Source: a virus
IMG/VR virus record: IMGVR_UViG_3300046028_003260
Span: 1-25,739 of that record
DNA: 25,739 nucleotides
Strand: one strand, 5' to 3'
Of this stretch, positions 16,902 to 23,390 are shown piece by piece (position 1 is the first letter of the stretch; each line of letters opens with the position of its first letter). A program made the position numbers and the translations under genes. The notes below the pieces were generated by a model. The model worked only from the letters and a program-made list of their open reading frames with translations, was not told the DNA's origin and searched no databases.

Positions 16902-17961
16902 TATCAGCCCCCTCGACGGCATTCGCAGCCCGTTCGGGCCACGGCGGGGGCGGGCCTTCTCCCCCTCCGCCCTCTTCGCCCTCGCCGAACCCGGCGTCTG
17001 GTACGACCCCTCGGATTTGCCGACGCTGTTCACCGACACCGCTGGCACCACCCCCGTGACGACGCCGGGCAACACCGTGGCGCGCATGAACGACAAGTCG
17101 GGCCGAGGGAATAACGCCACGCAAGCCACAGCCGCATCCCGCCCGACATACGGTGTGGTGCCACTGGGTGGGCGGCGGAATTTGCTGACGTGGAGTGAGG
17201 ATTATAGCGTTGCGCTTGGGTCTGGCGGCTGGACTAAAAGCGGGGTCACAGCGTCCGGGCAGCGGATAACCGCAAACGCGGCTACAGGTGCAGCATATGT
17301 TGAAACTACCTCTGCGTCTGCGCCAGCAAGCGCGGTAACAATAAGCGCCACGTTCCCGTCAACCGCTGGGCGGAATCGGTATGCTTGGGTAGCCGACAGA
17401 AGCGTTTCGCCTATTGCGTCCGCAACCTTTGATTTGGATTCTGTTTCTGTTGTGGGCAAGGCCACCGCAGTCACTGCTTTGGTGGTCACACTGCCAGATG
17501 GCTCGGTGAAATGCTCAGTCACCCACACTCGCGCAAGCGTCGGCACATCCAGCCCTCAATTCGCTCTTGCTGGTGCAACGCACACCGCTGACCGTCCGTC
17601 CCGAACTTGGGTTGGCGGAGAGTTTCTTGACGCAAAGCTGCAGTTTGAACACAACTCCACCGCCACAGACTACCAGCGCGTCACCACGCAATACGACGTT
17701 ACTCAAACCGGGGTGCAGTCGGTGTCGTATCTGTTTGACGATCTGGATACACTGAACTGGACGGCATCGGCTGGCACATACACGGTGGCCTATGTCAACT
17801 CGGCAGGCACGGTGACGATCGAAACCGGGCAGTCGTTGTCCGGGGCTACAGACGTGCTCAAAGTATTGTCGCTGTCCGGGTATTTGGCGATTAACCGCGC
17901 GCTGACGGGAACGGAGACAACCGACTTGACAGCGTGGCTGGCAGCGAAAGGCGGTGCGTGA
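16894..17961 (+). CDS. Fibre/adhesin-like protein
   Basis: A 355-residue protein starting at ATG 16894. The first 100 residues have 'WYDPSDLPTLFTDTAGTTPV' and 'MNDKSGRGNNATQATAASRP', a pattern common to phage proteins with lectin-like (LamG/concanavalin-type) domains. The middle 'NLLTWSEDYSVALGSGGWTK' opens a module like the head-spike/carbohydrate-binding domain of phage fibres, with 'AYVETTSASAP' and beta-rich sequence. The C-terminus 'SLSGYLAINRALTGTETTDL' resembles ends of such proteins. Codon use after about 17160 appears less GC-rich than the 5' part. Probable role: receptor binding or surface decoration. Confidence 0.7.
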   Translation: MLDISPLDGIRSPFGPRRGRAFSPSALFALAEPGVWYDPSDLPTLFTDTAGTTPVTTPGNTVARMNDKSGRGNNATQATAASRPTYGVVPLGGRRNLLTWSEDYSVALGSGGWTKSGVTASGQRITANAATGAAYVETTSASAPASAVTISATFPSTAGRNRYAWVADRSVSPIASATFDLDSVSVVGKATAVTALVVTLPDGSVKCSVTHTRASVGTSSPQFALAGATHTADRPSRTWVGGEFLDAKLQFEHNSTATDYQRVTTQYDVTQTGVQSVSYLFDDLDTLNWTASAGTYTVAYVNSAGTVTIETGQSLSGATDVLKVLSLSGYLAINRALTGTETTDLTAWLAAKGGA

Positions 17962-18344
17962 TGCGGATCGTAGCAGCCCCATCTGAGGCCCTTGTTGCCG
18001 ATGCAAACCAGCTTGCCATGTGCTTGGCATATGGCCCGGCAGACGCCGAAACATTTATGGGCCTCGACTGGCAGGACGCTGACGGCAACTTGTACGCAGC
18101 CGCAAGCTGGGAAGCCTCAGACGAATGGGTCTCAGGCGCTACACAGCCCCTCGTCAGGCCCGCATGGGACATGGACAGCATCATCGACATGACGGCTGCT
18201 GGACGCGCACAGGCGGCGCTGGTGTTCGCTGTGGAGCCTGTGGCGGCGTTGCCGGGGACGCTGACGGCTATCGGCGGGATGGATGGGGTGGCGGCGCTGC
18301 AGGCGATGGGGCTGACGGCGGTGCAGCCCGATGCAACTCCGTGA
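17961..18344 (+). CDS. Unknown protein of the adhesin block
   Basis: A 127-residue protein of no named family. The start overlaps the adhesin gene (TGATG at 17959-17963). 'MRIVAAPSEALVADANQLAM' and 'WQDADGNLYAAASWEASDEW' look like proteins accompanying tail fibres in related phages, perhaps an assembly factor. The stop lies within the phosphoesterase gene, which starts at 18331. Confidence 0.6.
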   Translation: MRIVAAPSEALVADANQLAMCLAYGPADAETFMGLDWQDADGNLYAAASWEASDEWVSGATQPLVRPAWDMDSIIDMTAAGRAQAALVFAVEPVAALPGTLTAIGGMDGVAALQAMGLTAVQPDATP

Positions 18345-19449
18345 AGGAGAGGCTGAACGTCGGCGCGAGGTGGTCAATCGCCACCTCGCCGCTGGCGGGA
18401 CTTTCCGGGCCGCCGCCAAAGAACTAGGCATCGCGCCGAACACGCTCGTCATGTGGTGGCGTGATAATGACCGGGACCGCGCCGTACAGACAGCGATGGA
18501 TGCGGTCGGCACGGGGCTGGTTCCGCACTCAATGTGGACGAAGGTGCCGCCGAAGGACGGCGAGCCGGGTTTTTCAGTCTATCATAAAATCGAGCAGGCC
18601 GAGCCGGAAGACGTCGCAGAGCGCATCAGGGCGGCGCTGGACGCCGTTCCCGCCATCGCGGCAATACCTCCCCCGGAATATGCAGATGACGACCTCCTGA
18701 CCGTCTATCCTCTCGCTGACGTCCACCTGGGCGCCATGTCTTGGGGAAAGGAAACCGGCGCGGATTACGACCTGTCGATAGCGGCGGCACGTGTCGTGTC
18801 TTGGGTGGGCCGCTGCGTGTCGGCTTCCCCGGCATCCGGCACGGCTATCCTGCTGGACGTAGGCGACCTGACGCACGCCAACGACCAGACCAACCAGACG
18901 CAGAAAAGCAAGCACCAGCTTGATACAAGTTCGCGTTACTTCCTCACGACGCAGACGGCCATCCTCACGCTTGCCATCGCAGCGGAAACCATCGCGGGCA
19001 GACACCGGGACGTCATCGTCAGGATTTTGCCGGGGAACCATAATCCCGATGCCTATCTGGCAATCCTGTTTGCGTTGAGCCAGCGGTTTCGGTCAAACCC
19101 GCGCATTACGGTTCAGGAAGTCCCGGGCGAGTTCTTCGCGCACCAGTTCGGCGAGGTGATGATTGCGGCGCACCACGGCGACAAGGCCAAGGCCGAGCGG
19201 CTGGTGTTCTTCCTAGCCGACGAATACGCGCCGATGTGGGGCAGCACCAAGTATCGGTTCCTGTTCACCGGCCACCTTCACCACCACAAGTCGGCCGACA
19301 TCGGCGGGGTGCAATGGGAGCAACTGCGCGCGGTGACGGAGCGGGACGCCTACGCGGTGAGCCACGCCTACTCGGCGAGGGCGCAGTTGCAGGCCATCAC
19401 CTACCATCGGACGAAGGGCGAGGTCCAGCGGGTTAAGGTGGGGGTGTGA
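18331..19449 (+). CDS. Metallophosphoesterase with N-terminal HTH
   Basis: A 372-residue calcineurin-like phosphoesterase preceded by a helix-turn-helix (about residues 10-45, 'TFRAAAKELGIAPNTLVMWW'). All metal-binding motifs are present: D130-x-H132 ('LADVHLG'), GD at 178-179 ('LDVGDLTHAND'), GNH at 235-237, HH at 281-282, and GHLH at 314-317. Likely acts on nucleic acid or nucleotides, a role guessed from the DNA-binding domain. The C-terminal 'LQAITYHRTKGEV' is homologous to a second, stranded end at 20106-20195, so this 3' end may have been replaced when the HNH cassette arrived. The ribosome site is weak; translation is probably coupled to the overlapping upstream gene. Confidence 0.88.
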   Translation: MQLREGEAERRREVVNRHLAAGGTFRAAAKELGIAPNTLVMWWRDNDRDRAVQTAMDAVGTGLVPHSMWTKVPPKDGEPGFSVYHKIEQAEPEDVAERIRAALDAVPAIAAIPPPEYADDDLLTVYPLADVHLGAMSWGKETGADYDLSIAAARVVSWVGRCVSASPASGTAILLDVGDLTHANDQTNQTQKSKHQLDTSSRYFLTTQTAILTLAIAAETIAGRHRDVIVRILPGNHNPDAYLAILFALSQRFRSNPRITVQEVPGEFFAHQFGEVMIAAHHGDKAKAERLVFFLADEYAPMWGSTKYRFLFTGHLHHHKSADIGGVQWEQLRAVTERDAYAVSHAYSARAQLQAITYHRTKGEVQRVKVGV

Positions 19450-20008
19450 CCCTGCCGTGGTTTGCGTGAAACCCCAGCGCGACTTCGGCTGCTTGGCGGG
19501 CTGAAATTGCGTCTGCTTTCTCAGCAAAATGACCTAAGCAGGTTTCGATGCCATTTAGGCGAATACGCGCCCGCCACACCCCACGAGACTGGCGAAACGA
19601 AACTCCGTGATGGCCTGACGAATTGTCAGACCTAAGCTTGGTATTGCAGGCATTTTGCACAATAGTCACCTCGCGCAAGTTGACGCGCCTGTTGTCCGAC
19701 TTCACACCGTTGATGTGGTCAACAACCTCCGGCCACCTGTCTAGTTCCATCGCCAAAATGGCGCGATGCGCGTAGACCTTAACCCACTGCACAGACCCAT
19801 GTTTGTAGGTCTTCCCGCCGCCATAGTATGACAGGGCTTCCTTCCCGGCGTTCCCGGCGTTCCATGTGACTTGGCGTCGTTGTGCCGAATATGCTCCATC
19901 TTGAAACAGATGAAGCGGGGCCTCTCTCCAAAACAACTTGCCCGTGTCTGGTTCGTACCGGAGCAACTGGCGCAAGGTTTCAGGCGATGGTAACTCTCTA
20001 GCAGCCAT
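19433..20008 (-). CDS. HNH homing-type endonuclease with AP2 domain
   Basis: A 191-residue endonuclease of the HNH + AP2 type found in mobile homing cassettes. The HNH core includes His81 ('VYAHRAILAME') and 'VVDHINGVKSDNRRVNLRE' (95-113, His98 and Asn residues), followed by an AP2 DNA-binding repeat 'GVSFRQSRGVWRARIRLNG' (135-153). The start at 20008 has AAGGA seven bases upstream (20016-20020). The gene runs opposite to the late operon, its 3' end overlaps the phosphoesterase by 17 bases, it has its own promoter, and its base composition is lower in GC than the neighbours. All of this marks it as a moron-like insertion. Confidence 0.93.
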   Translation of the reverse strand: MAARELPSPETLRQLLRYEPDTGKLFWREAPLHLFQDGAYSAQRRQVTWNAGNAGKEALSYYGGGKTYKHGSVQWVKVYAHRAILAMELDRWPEVVDHINGVKSDNRRVNLREVTIVQNACNTKLRSDNSSGHHGVSFRQSRGVWRARIRLNGIETCLGHFAEKADAISARQAAEVALGFHANHGRVTPPP

Positions 20009-20076
20009 GACGTGGTCCTTCCGTGACCTGTGGTGGTTAGAGCCGTGCTGGTGGTGAGACACCTCGCGGCTCGTTT

Positions 20077-20105
20077 ATTATAGCGATTCCATTAACTTAT
20101 CTCAA
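20077..20105 (-). promoter_or_regulatory. Sigma70-type promoter for the HNH gene
   Basis: On the minus strand TTGAGA (20100-20105) and TATAAT (20077-20082) are 17 bases apart, nearly a consensus promoter. The -35 box directly abuts the stranded gene end at 20106, so the promoter marks the edge of the inserted cassette. The leader to the ATG is about 60 bases. Confidence 0.75.
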
Positions 20106-20195
20106 GCGCGCAGGCGGGCGCTGCAGTCGTTGACGTTCCATAAGGCCGACGGGCTGGTGCTGCGCGCGCTGGACCCGATTGAGCGGATGGCTTGA
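20106..20195 (+). pseudogene. Stranded 3' end of the metallophosphoesterase gene
   Basis: Reads in one frame to TGA at 20193-20195. The 15 residues 'RALQSLTFHKADGLV' align with 'AQLQAITYHRTKGEV' at the end of the phosphoesterase (identical or conservative at most positions, with L-Q, T, H, G, V kept). It has no start codon. It is most simply the original end of that gene, displaced by the HNH cassette; a relic of a different copy is possible. Confidence 0.75.
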
Positions 20196-20213
20196 AAGAA
20201 CAACACCGGAACT

Positions 20214-20259
20214 GCTTCGGGACTTACTTCGGGACTCTTTGGGATATTATGTCCCGAAG
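20214..20259. promoter_or_regulatory. Integrase arm-type sites, left arm
   Basis: CTTCGGGAC occurs at 20215-20223 and 20227-20235 (12-base period, about one helical turn) and inverted at 20251-20259. The 24-base block 20214-20237 is repeated (23/24) at 20442-20465 on the other side of the core, the layout expected for arm-type integrase binding sites. Confidence 0.7.
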
Positions 20260-20359
20260 TGGCCGTTTCTGGCCTTTCCTGCCGTTTTCGCCGCATTGCT
20301 GAAATAGCGCAAAACAGCAGAAAACCTTAGACATTTCAAACGCTTGCAGTGGGGGATTT

Positions 20360-20406
20360 TGGAGCGGGTGAAGGGAATCGAACCCTCGTATTCAGCTTGG
20401 GAAGCT
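20360..20406 (-). other. attP core: 3' half of tRNA-Gly(CCC)
   Basis: On the minus strand this 47-base segment runs from AGC TTCCCAA GCT (anticodon loop, CCC) through the variable region, T-arm (GAGGG TTCGATT CCCTT) and acceptor strand CACCCGC to T-CCA. The 5' half of a tRNA is absent: the bases to the right are AT-rich phage DNA and the 5' anticodon stem does not pair fully. So it is a partial tRNA used as attachment core that would restore the gene on integration. Confidence 0.85.
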
Positions 20407-20422
20407 AGGGGCAAACTATATA

Positions 20423-20435
20423 TATCAGTTATTTA
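20423..20435 (+). promoter_or_regulatory. IHF binding site
   Basis: TATCAGTTATTTA matches the IHF consensus WATCARNNNNTTR at every defined position. It lies between the attP core (ending 20406) and the right arm sites (from 20443), like H' in lambda attP, in a locally AT-rich stretch. Confidence 0.7.
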
Positions 20436-20441
20436 CGAGGC

Positions 20442-20465
20442 GCTTCGGGACTTATTTCGGGACTC
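20442..20465. promoter_or_regulatory. Integrase arm-type sites, right arm
   Basis: CTTCGGGAC at 20443-20451 and TTTCGGGAC at 20455-20463, again with a 12-base period. The block repeats 20214-20237 with one mismatch. Confidence 0.7.
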
Positions 20466-20553
20466 GCCTTCTCGGAGTCGTGGTTTTTGCGGAAGCCAGG
20501 TTTGATTTCCCCCACCTTTCTGGCCGCGATTGCAGCCTCAATATCGTAGTGGG

Positions 20554-20808
20554 TCAGCCTGCAAATTCTTTGTATCCTCTGTATTCAGCGAGTAGCCGTC
20601 TGCCGAACAATGCCGACTCCTCAATCGTGAAAGTCACGATGTGGCTTGGGCCTGCCAGAGGCGGGCCTTCGGAAGCCGGCGGGGATGCTTGCGCCGTCAG
20701 GTCAATGACCGGGATGCGAATGCTTCCATTTATGGTGAGGTGCGCGTAAAGATAGCGGTCCTCTAGTAGAGTGAGCTTTGCTTTCTCGATAGCCTGACTC
20801 GGCGTCAT
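20554..20808 (-). CDS. Unknown 84-residue protein between attP and int
   Basis: Last gene of the leftward operon. Its ATG overlaps the integrase stop (ATGA) and a strong AGGGAGAAGGAA lies upstream. It begins with an amphipathic helix ('SQAIEKAKLTLLEDRYLYAH'), has a Pro/Ser/Ala-rich linker at about residues 39-52, and ends 'ALFGRRLLAEYRGYKEFAG'. No helix-turn-helix or known domain is visible. Its location next to attP could fit a recombination accessory protein, but nothing in the sequence proves it. Confidence 0.65.
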   Translation of the reverse strand: MTPSQAIEKAKLTLLEDRYLYAHLTINGSIRIPVIDLTAQASPPASEGPPLAGPSHIVTFTIEESALFGRRLLAEYRGYKEFAG

Positions 20809-21872
20809 TTCCTTCTCCCTTCCAAGGTGTTGAGCTTTACGACAAAATAACTGTCCATCGCCTCCGCCAGATCGTCGTCCATGACATGCGCATATCGGGT
20901 CGTTGTTTCGACGGACGTATGCCCCAGCAGCTTGGACACCAGCTTCAGGTTCTTGGTCTGTCGCAGCATCCGCGTAGCGAAGGTGTGCCGCAGATCGTGG
21001 AAGCGAAAATCTTCAATCCCTGCCTCAATCACGGCTTTGTGAAAGTCGTCGTGAACGCCGCCCCCGCCCGTCGTGATGCGCCGGCGCGGGTTCCCTTTCG
21101 TCCTCTGATCGGCATAGGTCAGCACAAACGGCTTTTCGCTGGCGATGTCTGAGCGGGGCAGGGTGGACAGGAATGCCCGCATTTCGTTGTTGATGGGGAA
21201 GAACATTGTCAGCCCGCCCTTGAGCGCAAAACGAATGCGGGCGTTGTCCATGTCCACGTCGCGCCAGCGCAGGACGCAGATGGTTGCGCGCCTGGCGCCG
21301 GTCATCAGCGCGAACTTGACGAAGGGGTGCAGGTCAACGCGAAGGTGCTGGTATAGCGCGTCCTGCTCGGCCCATGTCAATTCGCGGATGCGCTCGGTCG
21401 GTTCCTTGGCCTGGGGGCGCTTCCAATCCAGCCGGGGAACCTCGGCCTTGTGATAATGGGCCATGTGCCGGATGGCGCGGGCCATGAACTGCAACTCGCG
21501 GTTTGCCGTGGCATCGGCGACAGCCGCGCGGCGTCGGGCCACATAGTGCAGCAGGTCCGCGTCGGTCATTTCCTCCAGCCGCTTGGGCTTGCTGAAGATG
21601 CCAAGAATGGCCTTCGCTTGCGACATGCTGGTGCGCGCGCTTGGCTGCTGAGTGCATACGTCGGCGTAATAGGTGCCGATGGCCTCGGACAAGGTGAAGA
21701 TGCCCACCTTCTCGTCGGTTCGGTGCAGCCCGGCCTTGGCCTCGACGCGGGCTTGCGCCTCTACGGCCTTGGCCGTCTCGAAATCTTCGGTGCCGCAAGT
21801 GCCATGAAATCTACGACCCCCGATCTGAAAGTCGTAGTGCCAGAAGCGCGAGTTTTTGGGGCGGAACGGCAT
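20805..21872 (-). CDS. int: Tyrosine recombinase, phage integrase
   Basis: A 355-residue integrase that should recombine attP (20214-20465) with the host tRNA-Gly(CCC) gene. A long upstream extension is discarded in favour of the ATG at 21872 with GAGGA about ten bases upstream. Catalytic residues are all visible: Arg194 in 'MTGARRATICVLRW', Lys218 in 'FALKGGLTMF', His292/Arg295 in 'FHDLRHTFATRML', His318 in 'LLGHTSVETTTRY' and nucleophile Tyr327. The N-terminal part ('SRFWHYDFQIGGRRF') resembles arm-binding domains, and residues 60-155 the core-binding domain. It overlaps the HTH gene upstream by 112 bases. Confidence 0.96.
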   Translation of the reverse strand: MPFRPKNSRFWHYDFQIGGRRFHGTCGTEDFETAKAVEAQARVEAKAGLHRTDEKVGIFTLSEAIGTYYADVCTQQPSARTSMSQAKAILGIFSKPKRLEEMTDADLLHYVARRRAAVADATANRELQFMARAIRHMAHYHKAEVPRLDWKRPQAKEPTERIRELTWAEQDALYQHLRVDLHPFVKFALMTGARRATICVLRWRDVDMDNARIRFALKGGLTMFFPINNEMRAFLSTLPRSDIASEKPFVLTYADQRTKGNPRRRITTGGGGVHDDFHKAVIEAGIEDFRFHDLRHTFATRMLRQTKNLKLVSKLLGHTSVETTTRYAHVMDDDLAEAMDSYFVVKLNTLEGRRK

Positions 21873-22045
21873 TCCAATGTCCTCGCTTCGATGAAGGCTA
21901 CCAGGTCGTCGGGTTTGTACCGGATAGACCCAGCACTGAGCATGACATAGCGTAACCCGCGATCCCGCAGCCGACGCAAGGTCTTTTCGCTGATGTTTAG
22001 CTGCGCGGCTGCTTCTGCCGGAGTGAGCAAGGCCCGCGCGGTCAT
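21761..22045 (-). CDS. xis: Excisionase-like HTH protein (MerR/HTH_17 type)
   Basis: A 94-residue protein whose first 50 residues, 'LLTPAEAAAQLNISEKTLRR' and 'SIRYKPDDLVAFIEA', form a winged-helix of the HTH_17/excisionase class. Placed directly upstream of int in the same operon, it is the best recombination directionality factor. The C-terminal 35 residues overlap the integrase gene in another frame and are Ser/Thr/Arg-rich, so the true functional end may be the HTH itself. Start chosen at 22045, where ATGA overlaps the preceding small gene; the longer upstream frame overlaps that gene and is rejected. Confidence 0.75.
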   Translation of the reverse strand: MTARALLTPAEAAAQLNISEKTLRRLRDRGLRYVMLSAGSIRYKPDDLVAFIEARTLECRSAPKTRASGTTTFRSGVVDFMALAAPKISRRPRP

Positions 22046-22203
22046 GGCAACGCCATTTTGATATCCACCACTTCCGGCGCCTGGACGTCCTTCCACTTCC
22101 GCACAGTCTCAAGGGCCTCAAGCGCTGCTTCCTTGCCGGTACGTGCGTTTCTGATGCTGATGACCCGCACAAGGGTGTAGCTGACGGTGACTGCGTATTT
22201 CAT
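22042..22203 (-). CDS. Unknown 53-residue protein
   Basis: A short gene linked at both ends by ATGA overlaps (22203-22200 and 22045-22042). The product begins 'MKYAVTVSYTLVRVISIRNA', then a charged helix 'GKEAALEALETVRKWKDVQ' and a tail ending KMALP. The alternating hydrophobic N-terminus suggests a beta-strand or small alpha/beta fold. Its precise fit in the overlapped operon supports it being real; function unknown. Confidence 0.65.
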   Translation of the reverse strand: MKYAVTVSYTLVRVISIRNARTGKEAALEALETVRKWKDVQAPEVVDIKMALP

Positions 22204-22670
22204 GTCTTAGCCATCCGCATCTCAGCCTTCCGCACCATCTGCCGCGCCCGCTCTCGCGTGACGCCCGCTGCCTTCGCAAGTTCTTCCAGGCGAACGCCGC
22301 GCTGGTGGTTGCGCCACATCACCTCGGCGGCCGTTTCTCCGGGGTGGGGCAGCAAAGCAGTCAGCCGGGCTACTTCCGCCTCGGCCCGCTCGGCGCGCTC
22401 CATCACCATCACGAAGCTGCGGTCGCGTTCCTCAAGGATGCGCTTGCGGTCGGCCATTACGGCATCGACGGCGGCTGCGAGGCGGTCGCGCTCGGCGGTG
22501 AGCGTTAACATGTTTGCGGCGTCATGTTCGCTTTTCGGCGTTTTGTTAACATGAGGCAGGGTGTCGGCGCGGACATATTCAGGCCAGCCGCCGTTATTGC
22601 CGCCGCTGACGAACATTCCAACCATCGGGCCGCCCATGCAGGCCCAGATGCGTTCGGGCAGGTCACTCAT
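22200..22670 (-). CDS. Coiled-coil protein with C-terminal HTH
   Basis: A 156-residue protein. Residues about 1-40 contain 'IWACMGGPMVGMFVSGGNN', 52-106 form a coiled coil rich in Glu/Arg/Ala, and 126-152 make a helix-turn-helix 'RLEELAKAAGVTRERARQM' similar to sigma-70 region 4 type HTHs. It could be a phage regulator. The ATG at 22670 has AAAGGAG upstream, inside a 44-base block repeated at 22848-22891, and overlaps the Lar-like gene by ATGAGTGA. Confidence 0.72.
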   Translation of the reverse strand: MSDLPERIWACMGGPMVGMFVSGGNNGGWPEYVRADTLPHVNKTPKSEHDAANMLTLTAERDRLAAAVDAVMADRKRILEERDRSFVMVMERAERAEAEVARLTALLPHPGETAAEVMWRNHQRGVRLEELAKAAGVTRERARQMVRKAEMRMAKT

Positions 22671-22891
22671 GGCTCGGCTCCTTTCCGGTGAGGGAGGTGC
22701 GTCGGTTCCACTGTTCAGGCATATTCCAGCCTCCAAGGTAATGCCCAGCAATCGGACAAGTGTCGTGGTTTGGATGCTGCCAGCGAGGTTGTCCCGCCAT
22801 TCCAGCGGACATGGGGAATGGGACTTCACCGCAGAATGGGCAGGGCAGCAGGTCACTCATGGCTCGGTTCCCTTCCGGTGAGGGCGGCGCG
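22658..22891. repeat. Direct repeat of a gene-junction cassette (44 bases, two copies)
   Basis: 22658-22701 and 22848-22891 match at 40 of 44 positions, 190 bases apart. Each copy encodes, on the minus strand, the last residues of one gene (LTG-K/R-EPSHE), a ribosome site and the start MSDL of the next, including an identical ATGAGTGA overlap. Confidence 0.85.
22663..22860 (-). CDS. Lar-like zinc-ribbon protein
   Basis: A 65-residue protein opening 'LLPCPFCGEVPFP', a CxxC knuckle, with a later His/Cys group 'HPNHDTCPIAGH' and the ending 'MPEQWNRR' typical of Lar-family (restriction alleviation) small proteins. In that family the protein blocks type I restriction of the incoming phage DNA; here the second cysteine pair is replaced by a His/Cys arrangement, so function is tentative. 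The ATG at 22860 lies in the repeated 44-base start cassette. Confidence 0.72.
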   Translation of the reverse strand: MSDLLPCPFCGEVPFPMSAGMAGQPRWQHPNHDTCPIAGHYLGGWNMPEQWNRRTSLTGKEPSHE

Positions 22892-23248
22892 GGCAATATG
22901 TCCGCTATCGTCCCCGTAAATGTGGATTATTGGCTCGTCCCATGTCGTGCAGCAGCCACAGGGATCGGTGGAGAGACGGCTTTTGTAGTTTTCTTCGTCT
23001 GCGTAGAACGTCAGCGCTTTCCGAAGCCGCGCGTTGTCTGCCTCCGTTACCGACAGGGCCTGCTCATATGCCGCACGCTGTTCGTCGGTGCGCTGGACTT
23101 GGAGGGCGAAGTCTGCTGTCAGGGCTTCGATGCGGTCGGCGACAGCCGCACAAAAGCATCCGCTGGCAGCTTCAATGGCCCGACACCGGTCGCCGAGTTC
23201 GGCACAAGGACCGCCTTTGCGGGCTTCTGTCACCAGATCATCAGTCAT
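22853..23248 (-). CDS. Unknown 131-residue protein
   Basis: Starts at ATG 23248 (a TTG eight codons upstream is less likely). The N-terminal half is rich in Ala/Cys/Glu ('RCRAIEAASGCFCAAVADR'), then a coiled-coil helix 'ERTDE..' type segment around residues 50-80, and a Cys-rich 'DPCGCCTTWDEPIIHIYGDD'. Six cysteines in a small phage protein suggest metal binding, but I recognise no family. The end LTGREPSHE is nearly the same as that of the following gene, part of the repeated junction. Confidence 0.68.
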   Translation of the reverse strand: MTDDLVTEARKGGPCAELGDRCRAIEAASGCFCAAVADRIEALTADFALQVQRTDEQRAAYEQALSVTEADNARLRKALTFYADEENYKSRLSTDPCGCCTTWDEPIIHIYGDDSGHIARAALTGREPSHE

Positions 23249-23390
23249 CTGCGCGCCCTTTCCAAACCGCAATCATCCGCAGCACGCCCCGCAAATCGGC
23301 TTGCGGCAGGTTCGCAATCTCCCGCACGATTTCCTCCCGCAGCGCCTCGTTCTGGGCGCGCATGTGCTTCAGCAGCGGGCCTTCAGTCAT
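23241..23390 (-). CDS. Unknown 49-residue protein
   Basis: Short gene overlapping both neighbours (ATGACTGA at 23390-23383 upstream). The product 'MTEGPLLKHMRAQNEALREE' continues as an amphipathic helix and ends AVWKGRADD. It has the look of a small helical adaptor. No function can be assigned; the overlaps are the main support. Confidence 0.6.
   Translation of the reverse strand: MTEGPLLKHMRAQNEALREEIVREIANLPQADLRGVLRMIAVWKGRADD

Larger units (their letters stand above)
20196..20553. other. attP region, no gene
   Basis: Non-coding stretch holding the phage attachment site. In order: three CTTCGGGAC motifs (two direct, one inverted), about 100 bases of less ordered sequence, the tRNA-Gly-derived core, an IHF consensus, and two further motifs. 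The end merges with the 3' side of the 84-residue leftward gene. Individual parts are listed separately. Confidence 0.8.

Noticed and set aside
1-19449. Gene transfer agent cluster
   Set aside because: Some tail proteins look GTA-like, but integrase, attP, a J-type tip, lysis genes and an early operon indicate a true phage.
20102-20296. 64-residue minus-strand frame
   Set aside because: Antisense to the stranded phosphoesterase end and crossing attP arm sites; no ribosome site.
20360-20406. Functional tRNA-Gly gene
   Set aside because: Only the 3' half is present; D-arm and 5' acceptor strand are absent, so it is an attachment core.
20214-20465. CRISPR array
   Set aside because: The repeats are only two 24-base blocks about 200 bases apart flanking a tRNA fragment, with no regular spacers; they fit integrase arm sites.
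20805-22172. 455-residue version of the integrase
   Set aside because: The first 100 residues overlap the HTH and 53-residue genes in another frame and look non-coding; ATG 21872 is better.
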